Below are positions 21,249 to 28,535 of a stretch of 64,000 bases of DNA, piece by piece. This DNA is from Pseudolabrys sp. Root1462 (lineage in GTDB: Bacteria; Pseudomonadota; Alphaproteobacteria; Rhizobiales; Xanthobacteraceae): NCBI RefSeq assembly GCF_001426945.1, contig NZ_LMFS01000001.1, forward strand, positions 2,131,904 through 2,195,903, in the 5' to 3' direction. The stretch's first letter is position 1. Every line of letters starts with the position of its first letter. The position numbers were made by a program, and so were the translations under genes. Below the pieces are notes generated by a model, which did not search any database, was not told where the DNA came from, and saw nothing but the letters and a program-made list of their open reading frames with translations.

Positions 21249-21277
21249 TTGACTCTGTCCCGGGCTTAGCCCTATAT
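21249..21277 (+). promoter_or_regulatory. Consensus alphaproteobacterial promoter
   Basis: TTGACT (21249-21254), a spacer of exactly 17 bases, then CTATAT (21272-21277). This matches the housekeeping promoter consensus of Rhizobiales (CTTGAC-N17-CTATAT) almost perfectly. The predicted transcription start, near 21284, sits right at the beginning of a densely structured non-coding stretch. The nearest downstream gene begins only at 21987, so the promoter seems to serve the structured element. Confidence 0.75.
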
Positions 21278-21283
21278 TCCCAT

Positions 21284-21712
21284 CCATCCCGCCCCATGAC
21301 GAGGGGTGTCTGTACAGCATCTTCAGATGCGGGGCGGGGAGCGGTGGCCGGGCAAGGGGCGTCGGAGATGCGACGCGGTTTCCCCTCCCCGGCGGTCCAA
21401 GCCGCGCCGGTCCCAGCATGCCTGACGCATGTCCGGGTCCTGACGGCCGGTACGGGATGGGGCTCGTCAGATGTCCCGCCCGGAGTGCCTGGCCCGATCG
21501 GTGGAGAAGTCGCGGTGACGCCTCAACTGGCAGACGCGAACGAAGGTCCGGCCACCGGGGACGGCGCGGAGCAAACCTAGAAACACCGCGTGCGGAACGC
21601 CGGAGGTCCGGCAATTCCGTGGTGACTAACTCGTGTGAATCTAACTCACACATCACACGAGGCTGCGGGGTCGTTCGGACCCCGGCGTTCCGCGCGCCCT
21701 CGTTAGGGGGCG
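21284..21712 (+). ncRNA. Candidate structured RNA / structured repeat element
   Basis: About 430 nt without a credible gene but full of paired arms. A 5' domain has CCCGCCCC (21288-21295) paired with GGGGCGGG (21331-21338), enclosing GCATC/GATGC with a TTCA loop (21317-21330). A 3' domain is closed by a 16-bp stem, GCGTGCGGAACGCCGG (21588-21603) with CCGGCGTTCCGCGCGC (21682-21697). Inside it are CTCGTGTG/CACACGAG (21630-21661) and GGGGTC/GACCCC (21667-21683); a last hairpin is CGCCCTC/GGGGGCG (21695-21712). From memory, the layout resembles a multicopy element in Bradyrhizobium genomes that is often mis-annotated as hypothetical proteins. No match to tmRNA, RNase P, SRP or 6S signatures was found by eye. 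No U-rich terminator is obvious. Function unknown. Confidence 0.55.
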
Positions 21713-21798
21713 AAAGCCGGGAATGCGAATTTGGGAATGCGGCCTGCCCGGGGCCGACCAAACAATGCGGGCGATGACGCGCGCCTGCACCTGACCGG

Positions 21799-21894
21799 CC
21801 TCATCCTGAGGAGCGCTGCGAAGCAGCGCGTCTCGAAGGATGAGGCCGCCCCATCCTTCGAGACGCGGCCTAAAGGCCGCTCCTCAGGATGAGG
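21799..21894. repeat. Inverted pair of palindromic intergenic repeats
   Basis: Two copies of one palindromic unit face each other, 21799-21845 and 21852-21894. Each has an outer arm CCTCATCCTGAGGAGC, an inner hairpin, and the closing half GCGTCTCGAAGGATG. The inner hairpins differ in sequence but both pair: GCTGC/GCAGC in the first unit and GCGGCC/GGCCGC in the second. The pair can fold as one long hairpin. This unit type is very frequent in Bradyrhizobium-type genomes (from memory). It lies between the structured element and the DUF2189 gene and is not coding. Confidence 0.85.
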
Positions 21895-21986
21895 GCGGAG
21901 CGAATACCGCCGCGCTATCCCGCCGACTCGCTATAATTCCCGCAACGAACAAGACATCAGGGCAGAAACCCAAAGGGACGCAACCC

Positions 21987-22784
21987 ATGTCCACCCTCTC
22001 CGGCAAAACCGATCCGGTGGTGCGGCCGATCACGGCGGGCGATATCGCCGAGGCGCTGGTCAAGGGCCTGCGCGATTTTCAAGGAGCGCCGCTGTATGGC
22101 CTCGCCTGCGGCGCGCTCTACGCCCTGGGCGGCGTGCTCATCCTGCTCTCGGTCACCGCTTTGGGCATGAGCTATCTGGCTTATCCTCTGGCCGCGGGCT
22201 TTGCGCTGATCGGGCCGTTCGTCGCCATCGGCCTCTATGAAGTGAGCCGGCGGCGCGAGGCCGGCGAGACGCTGGCATTCGGCGCCATCCTCGCCACGGT
22301 GAAAAGCCGCGGCGAAATCGGCTGGATGGCCTTCGTCACCGTGTTTATCTTCCTGATGTGGATGTACCAGGTGCGGCTGTTGATGGCGCTGTTTCTCGGC
22401 CTCAACGTGTCGTTCGCCTCGTTCGAACAGTTCATCGCCGCGGTGCTCACCACCAATGCCGGGCTGTTGTTTCTCGCCATCGGCAATCTCGACGGCGCGG
22501 TGCTGGCGCTGATCCTGTTCTCGCTCACCGTGGTGTCGTTTCCGCTGCTGCTCGAGCGCGACGTCGATTTCATCACCGCGATGATCACCAGCGTGCGCGC
22601 GGTGGTGGCAAGCCCGCTGCCGATGATCTCATGGGCCGCGGTCATCGTCGTGCTGCTGATCGTGTCGGCGCTGCCGGCCTTCCTCGGCCTCGTGATGACG
22701 CTGCCGGTGCTCGGCCATGCGACGTGGCATCTCTACCGGCGCATCGTGGTGCCGGTGGCGACGGACGAGGCCCGGCCGGCCTGA
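21987..22784 (+). CDS. DUF2189 integral membrane protein
   Basis: A 265-residue polytopic inner-membrane protein (about six hydrophobic segments) with the DUF2189 layout: an N-terminal soluble stretch (VVRPITAGDIAEALVKGLRD), FQGAPLYGLACGALYALGG, LAYPLAAGFALIGPFVAIGL then YEVSRRREAGE, and later membrane spans. Function of the family is unknown. The in-frame upstream extension runs through the palindromic repeat and is rejected; ATG at 21987 (MSTLSGKTDP) has AAAGGGA upstream. It is the first gene after the structured non-coding region. Confidence 0.88.
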   Translation: MSTLSGKTDPVVRPITAGDIAEALVKGLRDFQGAPLYGLACGALYALGGVLILLSVTALGMSYLAYPLAAGFALIGPFVAIGLYEVSRRREAGETLAFGAILATVKSRGEIGWMAFVTVFIFLMWMYQVRLLMALFLGLNVSFASFEQFIAAVLTTNAGLLFLAIGNLDGAVLALILFSLTVVSFPLLLERDVDFITAMITSVRAVVASPLPMISWAAVIVVLLIVSALPAFLGLVMTLPVLGHATWHLYRRIVVPVATDEARPA

Positions 22785-22857
22785 AGGGCTTGATCTTCCT
22801 CAAAGGCTCGGCCCGCTTTGCGGTTAACATATTTTAGTTTCTGCATCGAACGGCGCC

Positions 22858-23631
22858 ATGACCTTGGCCGATTATCCTCTCCTGCTGACTCTTTTCGTGA
22901 GCATCCTCGCTATCCTCGGCGCGAGCGAGGTCGGCCGCCGTTACGGCCTGCGCAACAGGGGCCGCAGCCGGCAAAATGTCTCAACGCTGGAAGGCTCGAT
23001 CCTGGGGCTCTTGGCCTTGATGATCGGCTTCACCTTCGCGATGGCCCTTTCCGGCTTCGAGGCGCGACGCAACGCCGTGATGTATGAGGCCAACGCGATC
23101 GGCACCACCGCGCTGCGCGCCCGCCTTCTCCCGGCCCCGTACAACCGCGAATCCGTCAGCCTGCTGCGCGACTATGTGCGGGTCCGGCTGGACCTCACGC
23201 AACACGTCCTTCGGTCAAAGGAGAGCATGGCCGCAATCGCCCGCTCGCGGGCTCTTCAGGAGGCGCTTTGGCAGCAGGTCAAGGCTGTCGCCGCGCAGGA
23301 CAACGCGATGGTCCCGACCGGACTCTATATCCAGGCCTTGAACGAGATGTTCGACCGGCAGGAAGAACGCCACGCTATGCTGCTCAATCGCGTGCCGAAC
23401 ACGGTTCTGATTGCACTCTATGGACTGGCGATCGTCGCCAGCGCCTTTGCCGGCTATGCCGCCGGGCTGGATGCGCAGCGCTCGCGGCTGCCGATCTACA
23501 CCATCGGCGTGCTGGTCGTGATCGTGATCTTCCTGATCCAGGATATCGACAAGCCGGGTCCCGGCCTCATTACGGTCAGCCAACAACCGATGATCGATAC
23601 AGCGGCCTTCATCGCCGCCTTTCCCGACTGA
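22858..23631 (+). CDS. DUF4239 (bestrophin-like) membrane protein
   Basis: A 257-residue membrane protein with an N-terminal span (LLLTLFVSILAILGASEVG), a second at LLALMIGFTFAMALSGFE followed by ARRNAVMYEANAIGTTALRA, a long helical soluble domain, and two C-terminal spans (LIALYGLAIVASAFAGYAAG and IYTIGVLVVIVIFLIQDIDK). The motif LEGSILGLLALMIGFTF with EANAIGT is characteristic of the DUF4239 family. Function unknown. A 19-bp exact direct repeat lies on both sides of it (22742-22760 and 23639-23657). Confidence 0.85.
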   Translation: MTLADYPLLLTLFVSILAILGASEVGRRYGLRNRGRSRQNVSTLEGSILGLLALMIGFTFAMALSGFEARRNAVMYEANAIGTTALRARLLPAPYNRESVSLLRDYVRVRLDLTQHVLRSKESMAAIARSRALQEALWQQVKAVAAQDNAMVPTGLYIQALNEMFDRQEERHAMLLNRVPNTVLIALYGLAIVASAFAGYAAGLDAQRSRLPIYTIGVLVVIVIFLIQDIDKPGPGLITVSQQPMIDTAAFIAAFPD

Positions 23632-23665
23632 GTGGCCCCATCGTGGTGCCGGTGGCGCGGCGTAG

Positions 23666-23977
23666 CTATTCGGCGATCCAGCGCTTGATCGGCCCGAGTT
23701 GCGGCGTCTTGTGATCGAGCTTGACCACGGTGTCGTCGATGTAGCACCAGCCCCAGCCTTCCGGCGGATCGTAGCCTTCGATGATCGGATGGCCGCTGGC
23801 TTCGAAATGAGCGCGGGCATGCTTGTTCGGCGAGTCGTCGCAGCAGCCGACATGGCCGCAGATCCGGCACAGCCGCAGGTGCACCCACCAGTCCCCGGTC
23901 TTGAGGCACTCCTCGCAGCCCTTGGCCGAGGGCGTCACGTCGCGGATCTCGGAGACATGCGTGCATTTCAGCGCCAT
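23666..23977 (-). CDS. UBP-type zinc-finger protein
   Basis: A 103-residue protein consisting of one UBP-type zinc finger: CTHVSEIRDVTP, GCEECLKTGDWWVHLRLCRI, CGHVGCCDDSPNKHARAHFE and GHPIIEGYDPPEGWGWCYID. The Cys/His ligands typical of the fold are present. In eukaryotes this domain binds ubiquitin C-termini; the role of the bacterial versions is unknown. The start at 23977 (MALKCTHVSE) has AGGGAAGG six bases upstream; the longer frame has no site. It is convergent with the DUF4239 gene and divergent from the nuclease gene. Confidence 0.88.
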   Translation of the reverse strand: MALKCTHVSEIRDVTPSAKGCEECLKTGDWWVHLRLCRICGHVGCCDDSPNKHARAHFEASGHPIIEGYDPPEGWGWCYIDDTVVKLDHKTPQLGPIKRWIAE

Positions 23978-24066
23978 GGTGGCCTTCCCTGTTGCAGCAG
24001 CAATGCTAAGGCGCGATCGCCGCGACGCCAACCTTTCGGTAACCGGCCCGCGCTTAACCTGCGCGC

Positions 24067-24663
24067 ATGGGCAATGTCATCCCCCTCGGACGATCACGCG
24101 GCGCCTCGCGGCCGCCGCTGGCGCCGCGTCCGGTCCTGCGCCGCTATCTCGGCGTCATGCTGCTGGCCTGCTGCGCCGGCGTCATGGCGCTCGCCAACCT
24201 CCGGCACCAGGCCGCGACGGCGGCGGTGCCGCCGGCGTCCTTCACTGCGGTCCGCGCCGTCGATGGCGACACCTTGAGCGCACAGAGCGACGGCAAGGCC
24301 CAGCGCATCCGCCTCGCCGGCATCGACGCGCCGGAGCTGCGCCAGACCTGCCGCGACGCCAATGGCCGCGACTGGTCGTGCGGCGCCGCGGCGCGGCTGC
24401 GGCTCTCGGCCCTGGTGGCGCAAGGCGGCGTCGCCTGCACGCCGCGCGGCGAGGACCGCTATGGCCGCCTGCTCGCCACCTGCTCGACGGGCGCCGTCGC
24501 CGATCTCGGCGCCGCGCTGGTGCGCGACGGCTACGCCGTCAATTACGGCCGCTATACCAGCGACTATGCCGCGGCCGAGAGCGAAGCCCGCGCCGCCCGC
24601 CGCGGCATCTGGCAAGGCACGTTCGACAATCCGGAAGACTGGCGCCACGGCAAGCCGCGGTGA
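24067..24663 (+). CDS. Thermonuclease-family protein (SNase domain)
   Basis: A 198-residue nuclease-like protein with an N-terminal membrane anchor or signal (YLGVMLLACCAGVMALANL) followed by a staphylococcal-nuclease domain. Catalytic motifs are VDGDTLSA, RIRLAGIDAPELRQTC (Arg and Glu of the active site) and EDRYGRLLATC with the second Arg, then VRDGYAVNY and AARRGIWQGTFDNPEDW. It probably acts in the periplasm. It precedes a small secreted protein by 71 bp. Confidence 0.9.
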   Translation: MGNVIPLGRSRGASRPPLAPRPVLRRYLGVMLLACCAGVMALANLRHQAATAAVPPASFTAVRAVDGDTLSAQSDGKAQRIRLAGIDAPELRQTCRDANGRDWSCGAAARLRLSALVAQGGVACTPRGEDRYGRLLATCSTGAVADLGAALVRDGYAVNYGRYTSDYAAAESEARAARRGIWQGTFDNPEDWRHGKPR

Positions 24664-24734
24664 ACGGCTGCCATGCCGCGGCCCATATCGGCGCGCAGCA
24701 TCGGCGCACTGCTGCCGCGTATGAAAGACGACTG

Positions 24735-25106
24735 ATGCCCCGCCTGCCCTCGATGCTGATCCTCGCCGCGCTCCTTGTCATTCCGGCCGGCGTGACGGCG
24801 GCGAGCGCTTCGGCGCACGAGGCGACACAGGTCAAGCCGGTGAAAAAGCAGCACCACGTCCGCCGCATTCCGCGCGGCGTCGGCTTCCTGCCGGGCTATC
24901 GCACGCCGGCGCAGATCGAGCGTGACCGATACAAAGCGTGGCTGCGCGATCGCCGAGCCTATGAGCGCAGCGGCAGCCCGCCCGTTTATTATTACTACTG
25001 GGGCTATCCCCAATCGCGATTCTATCGCGGCCGCTGGAACGGCGGCTCGTTCGGCCCGTGCTGGACCGTCACGCCGATCGGCTACCAATGGAATTGCGGG
25101 CGGTAG
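24735..25106 (+). CDS. Small exported protein of unknown function
   Basis: A 123-residue protein with a signal peptide (MPRLPSMLILAALLVIPAG, cleavage near ASASA-HE). The mature part is basic and then aromatic: KKQHHVRRIPRGVGFLPGY, ERDRYKAWLRDRRAYERSG, PPVYYYYWGYPQSRFYRGR, with two Cys near the C-terminus (GPCWTVTPIGYQWNCGR). I do not recognise a family. The ATG at 24735 lies inside a much longer frame that is non-coding upstream. Confidence 0.7.
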   Translation: MPRLPSMLILAALLVIPAGVTAASASAHEATQVKPVKKQHHVRRIPRGVGFLPGYRTPAQIERDRYKAWLRDRRAYERSGSPPVYYYYWGYPQSRFYRGRWNGGSFGPCWTVTPIGYQWNCGR

Positions 25107-25120
25107 CGGGCGTTTTTGCC

Positions 25121-25309
25121 CTACGCGGTCTCTTTTTCGCGCGCGTCGTAGACTTTCACCTTGGCGCCGGCGTTCTCGCGCTTGAGCTTGAGCCCCGCCG
25201 ACAGAGCGGCAGTGAGCGAACCGAACTGCGAAATGCATTTGCCGCCGACTTCGACGACATAGTGCGGTTCGGTGGCGGCGGCGCTGGCGCGGACGATGGT
25301 ATCGGACAT
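25121..25309 (-). CDS. Small unknown protein, 62 aa
   Basis: A 62-residue protein starting MSDTIVRASAAATEPHYVV, with a compact alpha/beta look (YVVEVGGKCISQFGSLTAAL, then AGLKLKRENAGAKVKVYDA). No signal peptide, membrane span or known motif. The start at 25309 has GAGG a few bases upstream; the longer frame begins with basic low-complexity sequence. It converges on the small exported gene ending at 25106. Confidence 0.65.
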   Translation of the reverse strand: MSDTIVRASAAATEPHYVVEVGGKCISQFGSLTAALSAGLKLKRENAGAKVKVYDAREKETA

Positions 25310-25457
25310 TGGGGCCTCAACTTTCACGCGGTTCCTTGCCTTCCGGTCGTGTCGAAAGGTTTGGCAAGGCCGGCGCTGTGCGCGCTTCACCCCCGGACGG
25401 CGGCATCATTCCGCCAGCCCGTTAAAATTTGCTGAAAATGCCAATTCGCGAGGAAAA

Positions 25458-26216
25458 TCAAGCGTGTTGGCGGTCGGAGTCGATCGGGATCACCTGCCCG
25501 GAGATGGTTTTGGCGGCTGGAGATGCCAAGAATACCGCCAGAGCCGCGATATCCTTCGGATCGACGAATTTCTTGATCGAAGTGTAGGCGAAGGACTCGT
25601 CCTGCACTTCCTTCACCGACTTGCCGGAGATCTGCGCTCTGCCCTGGAACACGCGCTGGATACGGTCGCCCTCGACCTGCCCCGGTGCGATGGCGTTGGC
25701 GCGGATGCCCCAGGCGCCGAGTTCGACCGCCAGCGTCTTGGTCAGTCCGATCACACCCCATTTGGTTGCCGCGTAGGGTGAGCGGTTGGCAAAGCCGAAA
25801 CGCCCGGCGATCGAGGTCATATTGATGATGACGCCGGCCTCCGACTCCTTGAGCGCGGGAATGGCGAGCCGCGTGGTGTCGAACATGCCGGTGAGGTTGA
25901 TGGCGACCACCTTATCCCAGTCGTCCGGCGGATACTGATCGACAGGCAGCGTCATGCCGGAGACCCCGGCATTGTTGATCAGCACGTCGAGCCCGCCGAG
26001 CGCGGCGATCGCCTCAGGCACCATCTTATCGATCTCGGCGCGCTGGCTCATGTCGCAACGCCTGGCGACGAGCCCGGGAATTTCCCGCGCCATATCGGCG
26101 AGGCCCTTGTCGTCGATATCGCAGATGAAGACCTTGGCGCCGGTCTTAGCGAAAGCGCGCGCGAATTCGCGGCCAATGCCGGCGACGCCGGCGGTGATCA
26201 GAACTTTTTGCGGCAT
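25458..26216 (-). CDS. Short-chain dehydrogenase/reductase (SDR)
   Basis: A 252-residue classical SDR. The nucleotide-binding motif is LITAGVAGIGREFA, a slightly unusual form of TGxxxGIG. CDIDD suggests NAD(H) preference. NNAGVSG, the catalytic Ser in INMTSIAGR and the YxxxK pair in SPYAATKWGV are present, as is the C-terminal SGQVIPIDSD. The substrate is unknown; such genes are often annotated 3-oxoacyl-ACP reductase or sugar dehydrogenase. Start at 26216 has GGGGAGAA six bases upstream. It follows clpS on the same strand by 49 bp. Confidence 0.92.
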   Translation of the reverse strand: MPQKVLITAGVAGIGREFARAFAKTGAKVFICDIDDKGLADMAREIPGLVARRCDMSQRAEIDKMVPEAIAALGGLDVLINNAGVSGMTLPVDQYPPDDWDKVVAINLTGMFDTTRLAIPALKESEAGVIINMTSIAGRFGFANRSPYAATKWGVIGLTKTLAVELGAWGIRANAIAPGQVEGDRIQRVFQGRAQISGKSVKEVQDESFAYTSIKKFVDPKDIAALAVFLASPAAKTISGQVIPIDSDRQHA

Positions 26217-26265
26217 GCGTTTTCTCCCCAATGAGCCGAGCATAGGCGGAGAACAGCGCCGGCCG

Positions 26266-26586
26266 CTACTCCTCCTTCTCCGTGGTGAAATAGAGCGGAT
26301 AGCCGTTCATCTTTCCAAGGTCGGTCGCCTCCTTGGCCTTGGTCTCGGCAACGTCGCGGGTATAGACGGCGATCACGCAGGCGCCTTTCTGATGCGCGGT
26401 CATCATCACCCGGTAGGACTGCGATTCATTGAGCCGAAATACGGCCTTCAGGACCTGCACGACGAACTCGCGCGGCGTGTAGTCGTCATTGAGCAGGATC
26501 ACCTTCCACAACGGCGGCCGGGCGATCTTCGTCTTCGCCTTGGTTCGCGGTTTCGTCGTCGTGCCGGGATTGTCGATCGGGCTCAT
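26266..26586 (-). CDS. clpS: ATP-dependent Clp protease adaptor ClpS (ClpS2-like)
   Basis: ClpS delivers N-degron substrates to ClpAP. The 106-residue product has a flexible Lys/Thr-rich N-terminus and the core PPLWKVILLNDDYTPREFVV, FRLNESQSYRVMMTAHQKG and DVAETKAKEATDLGKMNG. The NDD motif and Met/His residues of the N-degron pocket are visible. There is no clpA neighbour, and the wording (LLNDDYTPREFVVQVLKAVF) resembles the second, stand-alone ClpS2 of Rhizobiales rather than the clpA-linked copy (from memory). Confidence 0.92.
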   Translation of the reverse strand: MSPIDNPGTTTKPRTKAKTKIARPPLWKVILLNDDYTPREFVVQVLKAVFRLNESQSYRVMMTAHQKGACVIAVYTRDVAETKAKEATDLGKMNGYPLYFTTEKEE

Positions 26587-26736
26587 GAGGGCGTTCCGTT
26601 GGTCTCGCGCCGCGCCGGAATCCTGTTACCGGCGGGGCTCCCCCGATTGCCTATCATCGCAAGTCCGGCCTAGAAGCAAAAGCCCTGAAAAAGTCGGGGC
26701 CGGACCAACCAGAGACGCCGTTGCGGGGGAACCTCG

Positions 26737-27732
26737 ATGCCGACCGTCCTGCTCACCCACACACCCGATATGCTCGCCAATTACTACGGCGAACGCGCGC
26801 TGTCGGCGTTGCGCGCTCTGTGCGACGTGCGACTGAACGAGACCGGCAAGGTGCTCGACGCCGCGGCGCTCGCCAAGGCGGCGCAAGGCTGCGAGATCAT
26901 CGTCTCCGATCGCCAGACGCCGGGGCCCGCGGAATTCTTCGCTCAGGCCCCGTCGTCTCTGGCGGCATTCCTGCGAGTTGCCGTCGACATCCGCAATATC
27001 GACGTGCCGGCCGCCTCGAAGATCGGTGTGCTGGTGACCCATGCGACGCCCGGCTTCATCGCATCGGTCGCCGAGCAGGCGATCGGCTACATGATCGATC
27101 TCGGCCGTCACACGCTCGACTATACAAACCAGTACCATGCCGGCCGCGACCCGGAGCCGCGCATGGGCAGGCAGTTGTCCGGCGCCACGCTCGGCATCCT
27201 CGGCTACGGCGCAATCGGCCAGCATCTGGCGCGCATCGGCGTCGTACTCGGCATGAAGGTACTCGTCGTCGATCCTTTCAAGACGATCACCGAACCCGGA
27301 GTCACGCAGGTATCGTTCGAGGATGCCGTCGCGCAGTCGGATTTCCTGGTCTGTCTGGTCGTCGCCAATGAGCAGACCGAGAACCTGATGAACGCAGCCA
27401 CCTTCGCCCGCATGAAGAAGACGGCCTTCTTCATCAATGTCTCGCGCGGCAATCTTGTTGACGAGAAGGCGCTCGAGCACACTCTTGACGCCAAATTGAT
27501 CGCGGGTGCGGCGATGGACGTCGGCCGCGCGCCGGATCAGAAACCGTCGCTATTCCTTGCCAAACGCGCTGACGTCATCGCGACGCCCCACACGGCCGGC
27601 CTCACCCCCGACGCCGCGGAGCATCAGGCTTTCGACACAGTCAATCAGGTCAAGGAGTTGCTGGCCGGTCGCCTGCCCCCGGGTGCCGCCAACGCCGATG
27701 CGGCGCAGCGGCTGAGCGTATTTCGCAACTAA
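26737..27732 (+). CDS. D-isomer-specific 2-hydroxyacid dehydrogenase
   Basis: A 331-residue NAD(P)-dependent dehydrogenase. The Rossmann motif is LGILGYGAIGQHLARIG. The catalytic Arg is in NVSRGNLVDE and the catalytic His in ATPHTAG. The segment that normally ends in DVFxxEP reads MDVGRAPDQKP, so the usual catalytic Glu is not where expected; I recall a subfamily with DVGRAxDQ wording. The substrate is unknown. ATG at 26737, with GGGG ten bases upstream. It is divergent from clpS. Confidence 0.88.
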   Translation: MPTVLLTHTPDMLANYYGERALSALRALCDVRLNETGKVLDAAALAKAAQGCEIIVSDRQTPGPAEFFAQAPSSLAAFLRVAVDIRNIDVPAASKIGVLVTHATPGFIASVAEQAIGYMIDLGRHTLDYTNQYHAGRDPEPRMGRQLSGATLGILGYGAIGQHLARIGVVLGMKVLVVDPFKTITEPGVTQVSFEDAVAQSDFLVCLVVANEQTENLMNAATFARMKKTAFFINVSRGNLVDEKALEHTLDAKLIAGAAMDVGRAPDQKPSLFLAKRADVIATPHTAGLTPDAAEHQAFDTVNQVKELLAGRLPPGAANADAAQRLSVFRN

Positions 27733-27763
27733 CGCCAACGACTCCAGGGGCTTATGCGATAAT

Positions 27764-27776
27764 GGAACAATGTTCC
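27764..27776. promoter_or_regulatory. Operator-like dyad upstream of a small membrane protein
   Basis: GGAAC-AAT-GTTCC is a perfect 13-bp dyad, 41 bases before the ATG at 27818, just after a GATAAT hexamer that could be a -10 element. A second repeat, ATGCAT-C-ATGCAT, follows at 27796-27808. It resembles a repressor site, but no regulator can be named. Confidence 0.4.
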
Positions 27777-27817
27777 CTGTCGCGTGTTGAGAGGCATGCA
27801 TCATGCATGGGGGTGAT

Positions 27818-27970
27818 ATGCCTATCAATCGCAACGTCCTGGTTATTGCTGTGGCCATCCTGTGCGTCGCCGTCGGCGCACTCGGCTACAAACTCTACGA
27901 GCAGAATCGTGAGCCGAAAGGCGTCCAGCTCAACATCGGCTCCGGTGGCATTTCAGTCGAGAAGAAGTAG
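27818..27970 (+). CDS. Small membrane protein, 50 aa
   Basis: A 50-residue protein: MPINRNVLVIAVAILCVAVG begins with a single membrane span, followed by ALGYKLYEQNREPKGVQLNI and a GSGGISVEKK tail. The gene is below usual length cut-offs, but GGGGGTGAT just before the ATG gives a good ribosome site. Similar small proteins with a hydrophobic N-terminus and a NIGxxGISxEKK tail occur across Rhizobiales (from memory). Function unknown. A strong hairpin follows at 27999. Confidence 0.72.
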   Translation: MPINRNVLVIAVAILCVAVGALGYKLYEQNREPKGVQLNIGSGGISVEKK

Positions 27971-27998
27971 CACTAACAACGTATTGACGAGTCGTTTT

Positions 27999-28029
27999 GC
28001 GAGGCTCGCGGCATCACCGCGGGCCTCGC
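27999..28029. terminator. Strong hairpin after the small membrane protein gene
   Basis: GCGAGGCTCGCGG and CCGCGGGCCTCGC pair over 13 bp (one G-U wobble in RNA) around a CATCA loop, 28 bases after the stop at 27970. No U-tract follows, so it is a transcript-end structure rather than a classical terminator. The remaining 228 bases before the next gene hold nothing I recognise. Confidence 0.5.
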
Positions 28030-28257
28030 GCGCGCATGCCTGAATTTTGAACTGAAACAAATCGCGCCGCTCGCACCGCAATGCCCGCGCGCTCCTTTCA
28101 CAATTCGTGATCGTATACGTCAGCCTTGCTGCTTCATTTGCGTGGCTGCGCCGATAGCATTCTGTCCACGGGGAGCGTGGGACAAAGCCGCGCGGTAAGC
28201 ACGCCGGGGAAACGCCCGGAAAATTCGTGCACCGCGTACCAGGACAGGAGGTACGTG

Positions 28258-28461
28258 ATGAGCCCGCACGCTCGCAGCGAAATCGATCTGCTCAGGAGGT
28301 CAATGCGCTATCGGCCGGCTCATGTCTGTGCCCAGTGCGGCGAGGCACTCTATTTGCCGGAGTTCTCCGAGTGGCTCGATACAGGCAGCGCGCGACATCT
28401 GTGGCAATGCGATGCCTGTGGTTACACGTTCGAAACGACCGTTCAGTTCGCAGCGGCGTAG
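28258..28461 (+). CDS. Small zinc-ribbon protein, 67 aa
   Basis: A 67-residue protein starting MSPHARSEIDLLRRSMRYRP with two CxxC knuckles, VCAQCGEALYLPEF and WQCDACGYTFETTVQF, spaced as in a rubredoxin-like zinc ribbon. A consensus AGGAGG lies seven bases before the ATG at 28258, which decides the start inside a longer frame. Likely a zinc-binding regulatory or adaptor protein; function unknown. Confidence 0.78.
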   Translation: MSPHARSEIDLLRRSMRYRPAHVCAQCGEALYLPEFSEWLDTGSARHLWQCDACGYTFETTVQFAAA

Positions 28462-28535
28462 TGCGCGATCCCGATCGCCGGCCCCGGGCCCGGCCCGACG
28501 CGGCGGATGGGCTTTCGGCCATCGCGAACACGCAA

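Noticed and set aside
21540-21720. Group II intron domain V, tmRNA, RNase P or 6S RNA
   Set aside because: The conserved signatures (domain V GAAA-loop hairpin, GAGGAAAGTC of RNase P, tmRNA acceptor and tag-coding segment) are not present by eye.
21246-21777. Open frames of 100-200 codons on both strands inside the structured element
   Set aside because: They have no ribosome sites, low-complexity Pro/Arg/Gly content and run through long inverted repeats. I treat the stretch as non-coding.
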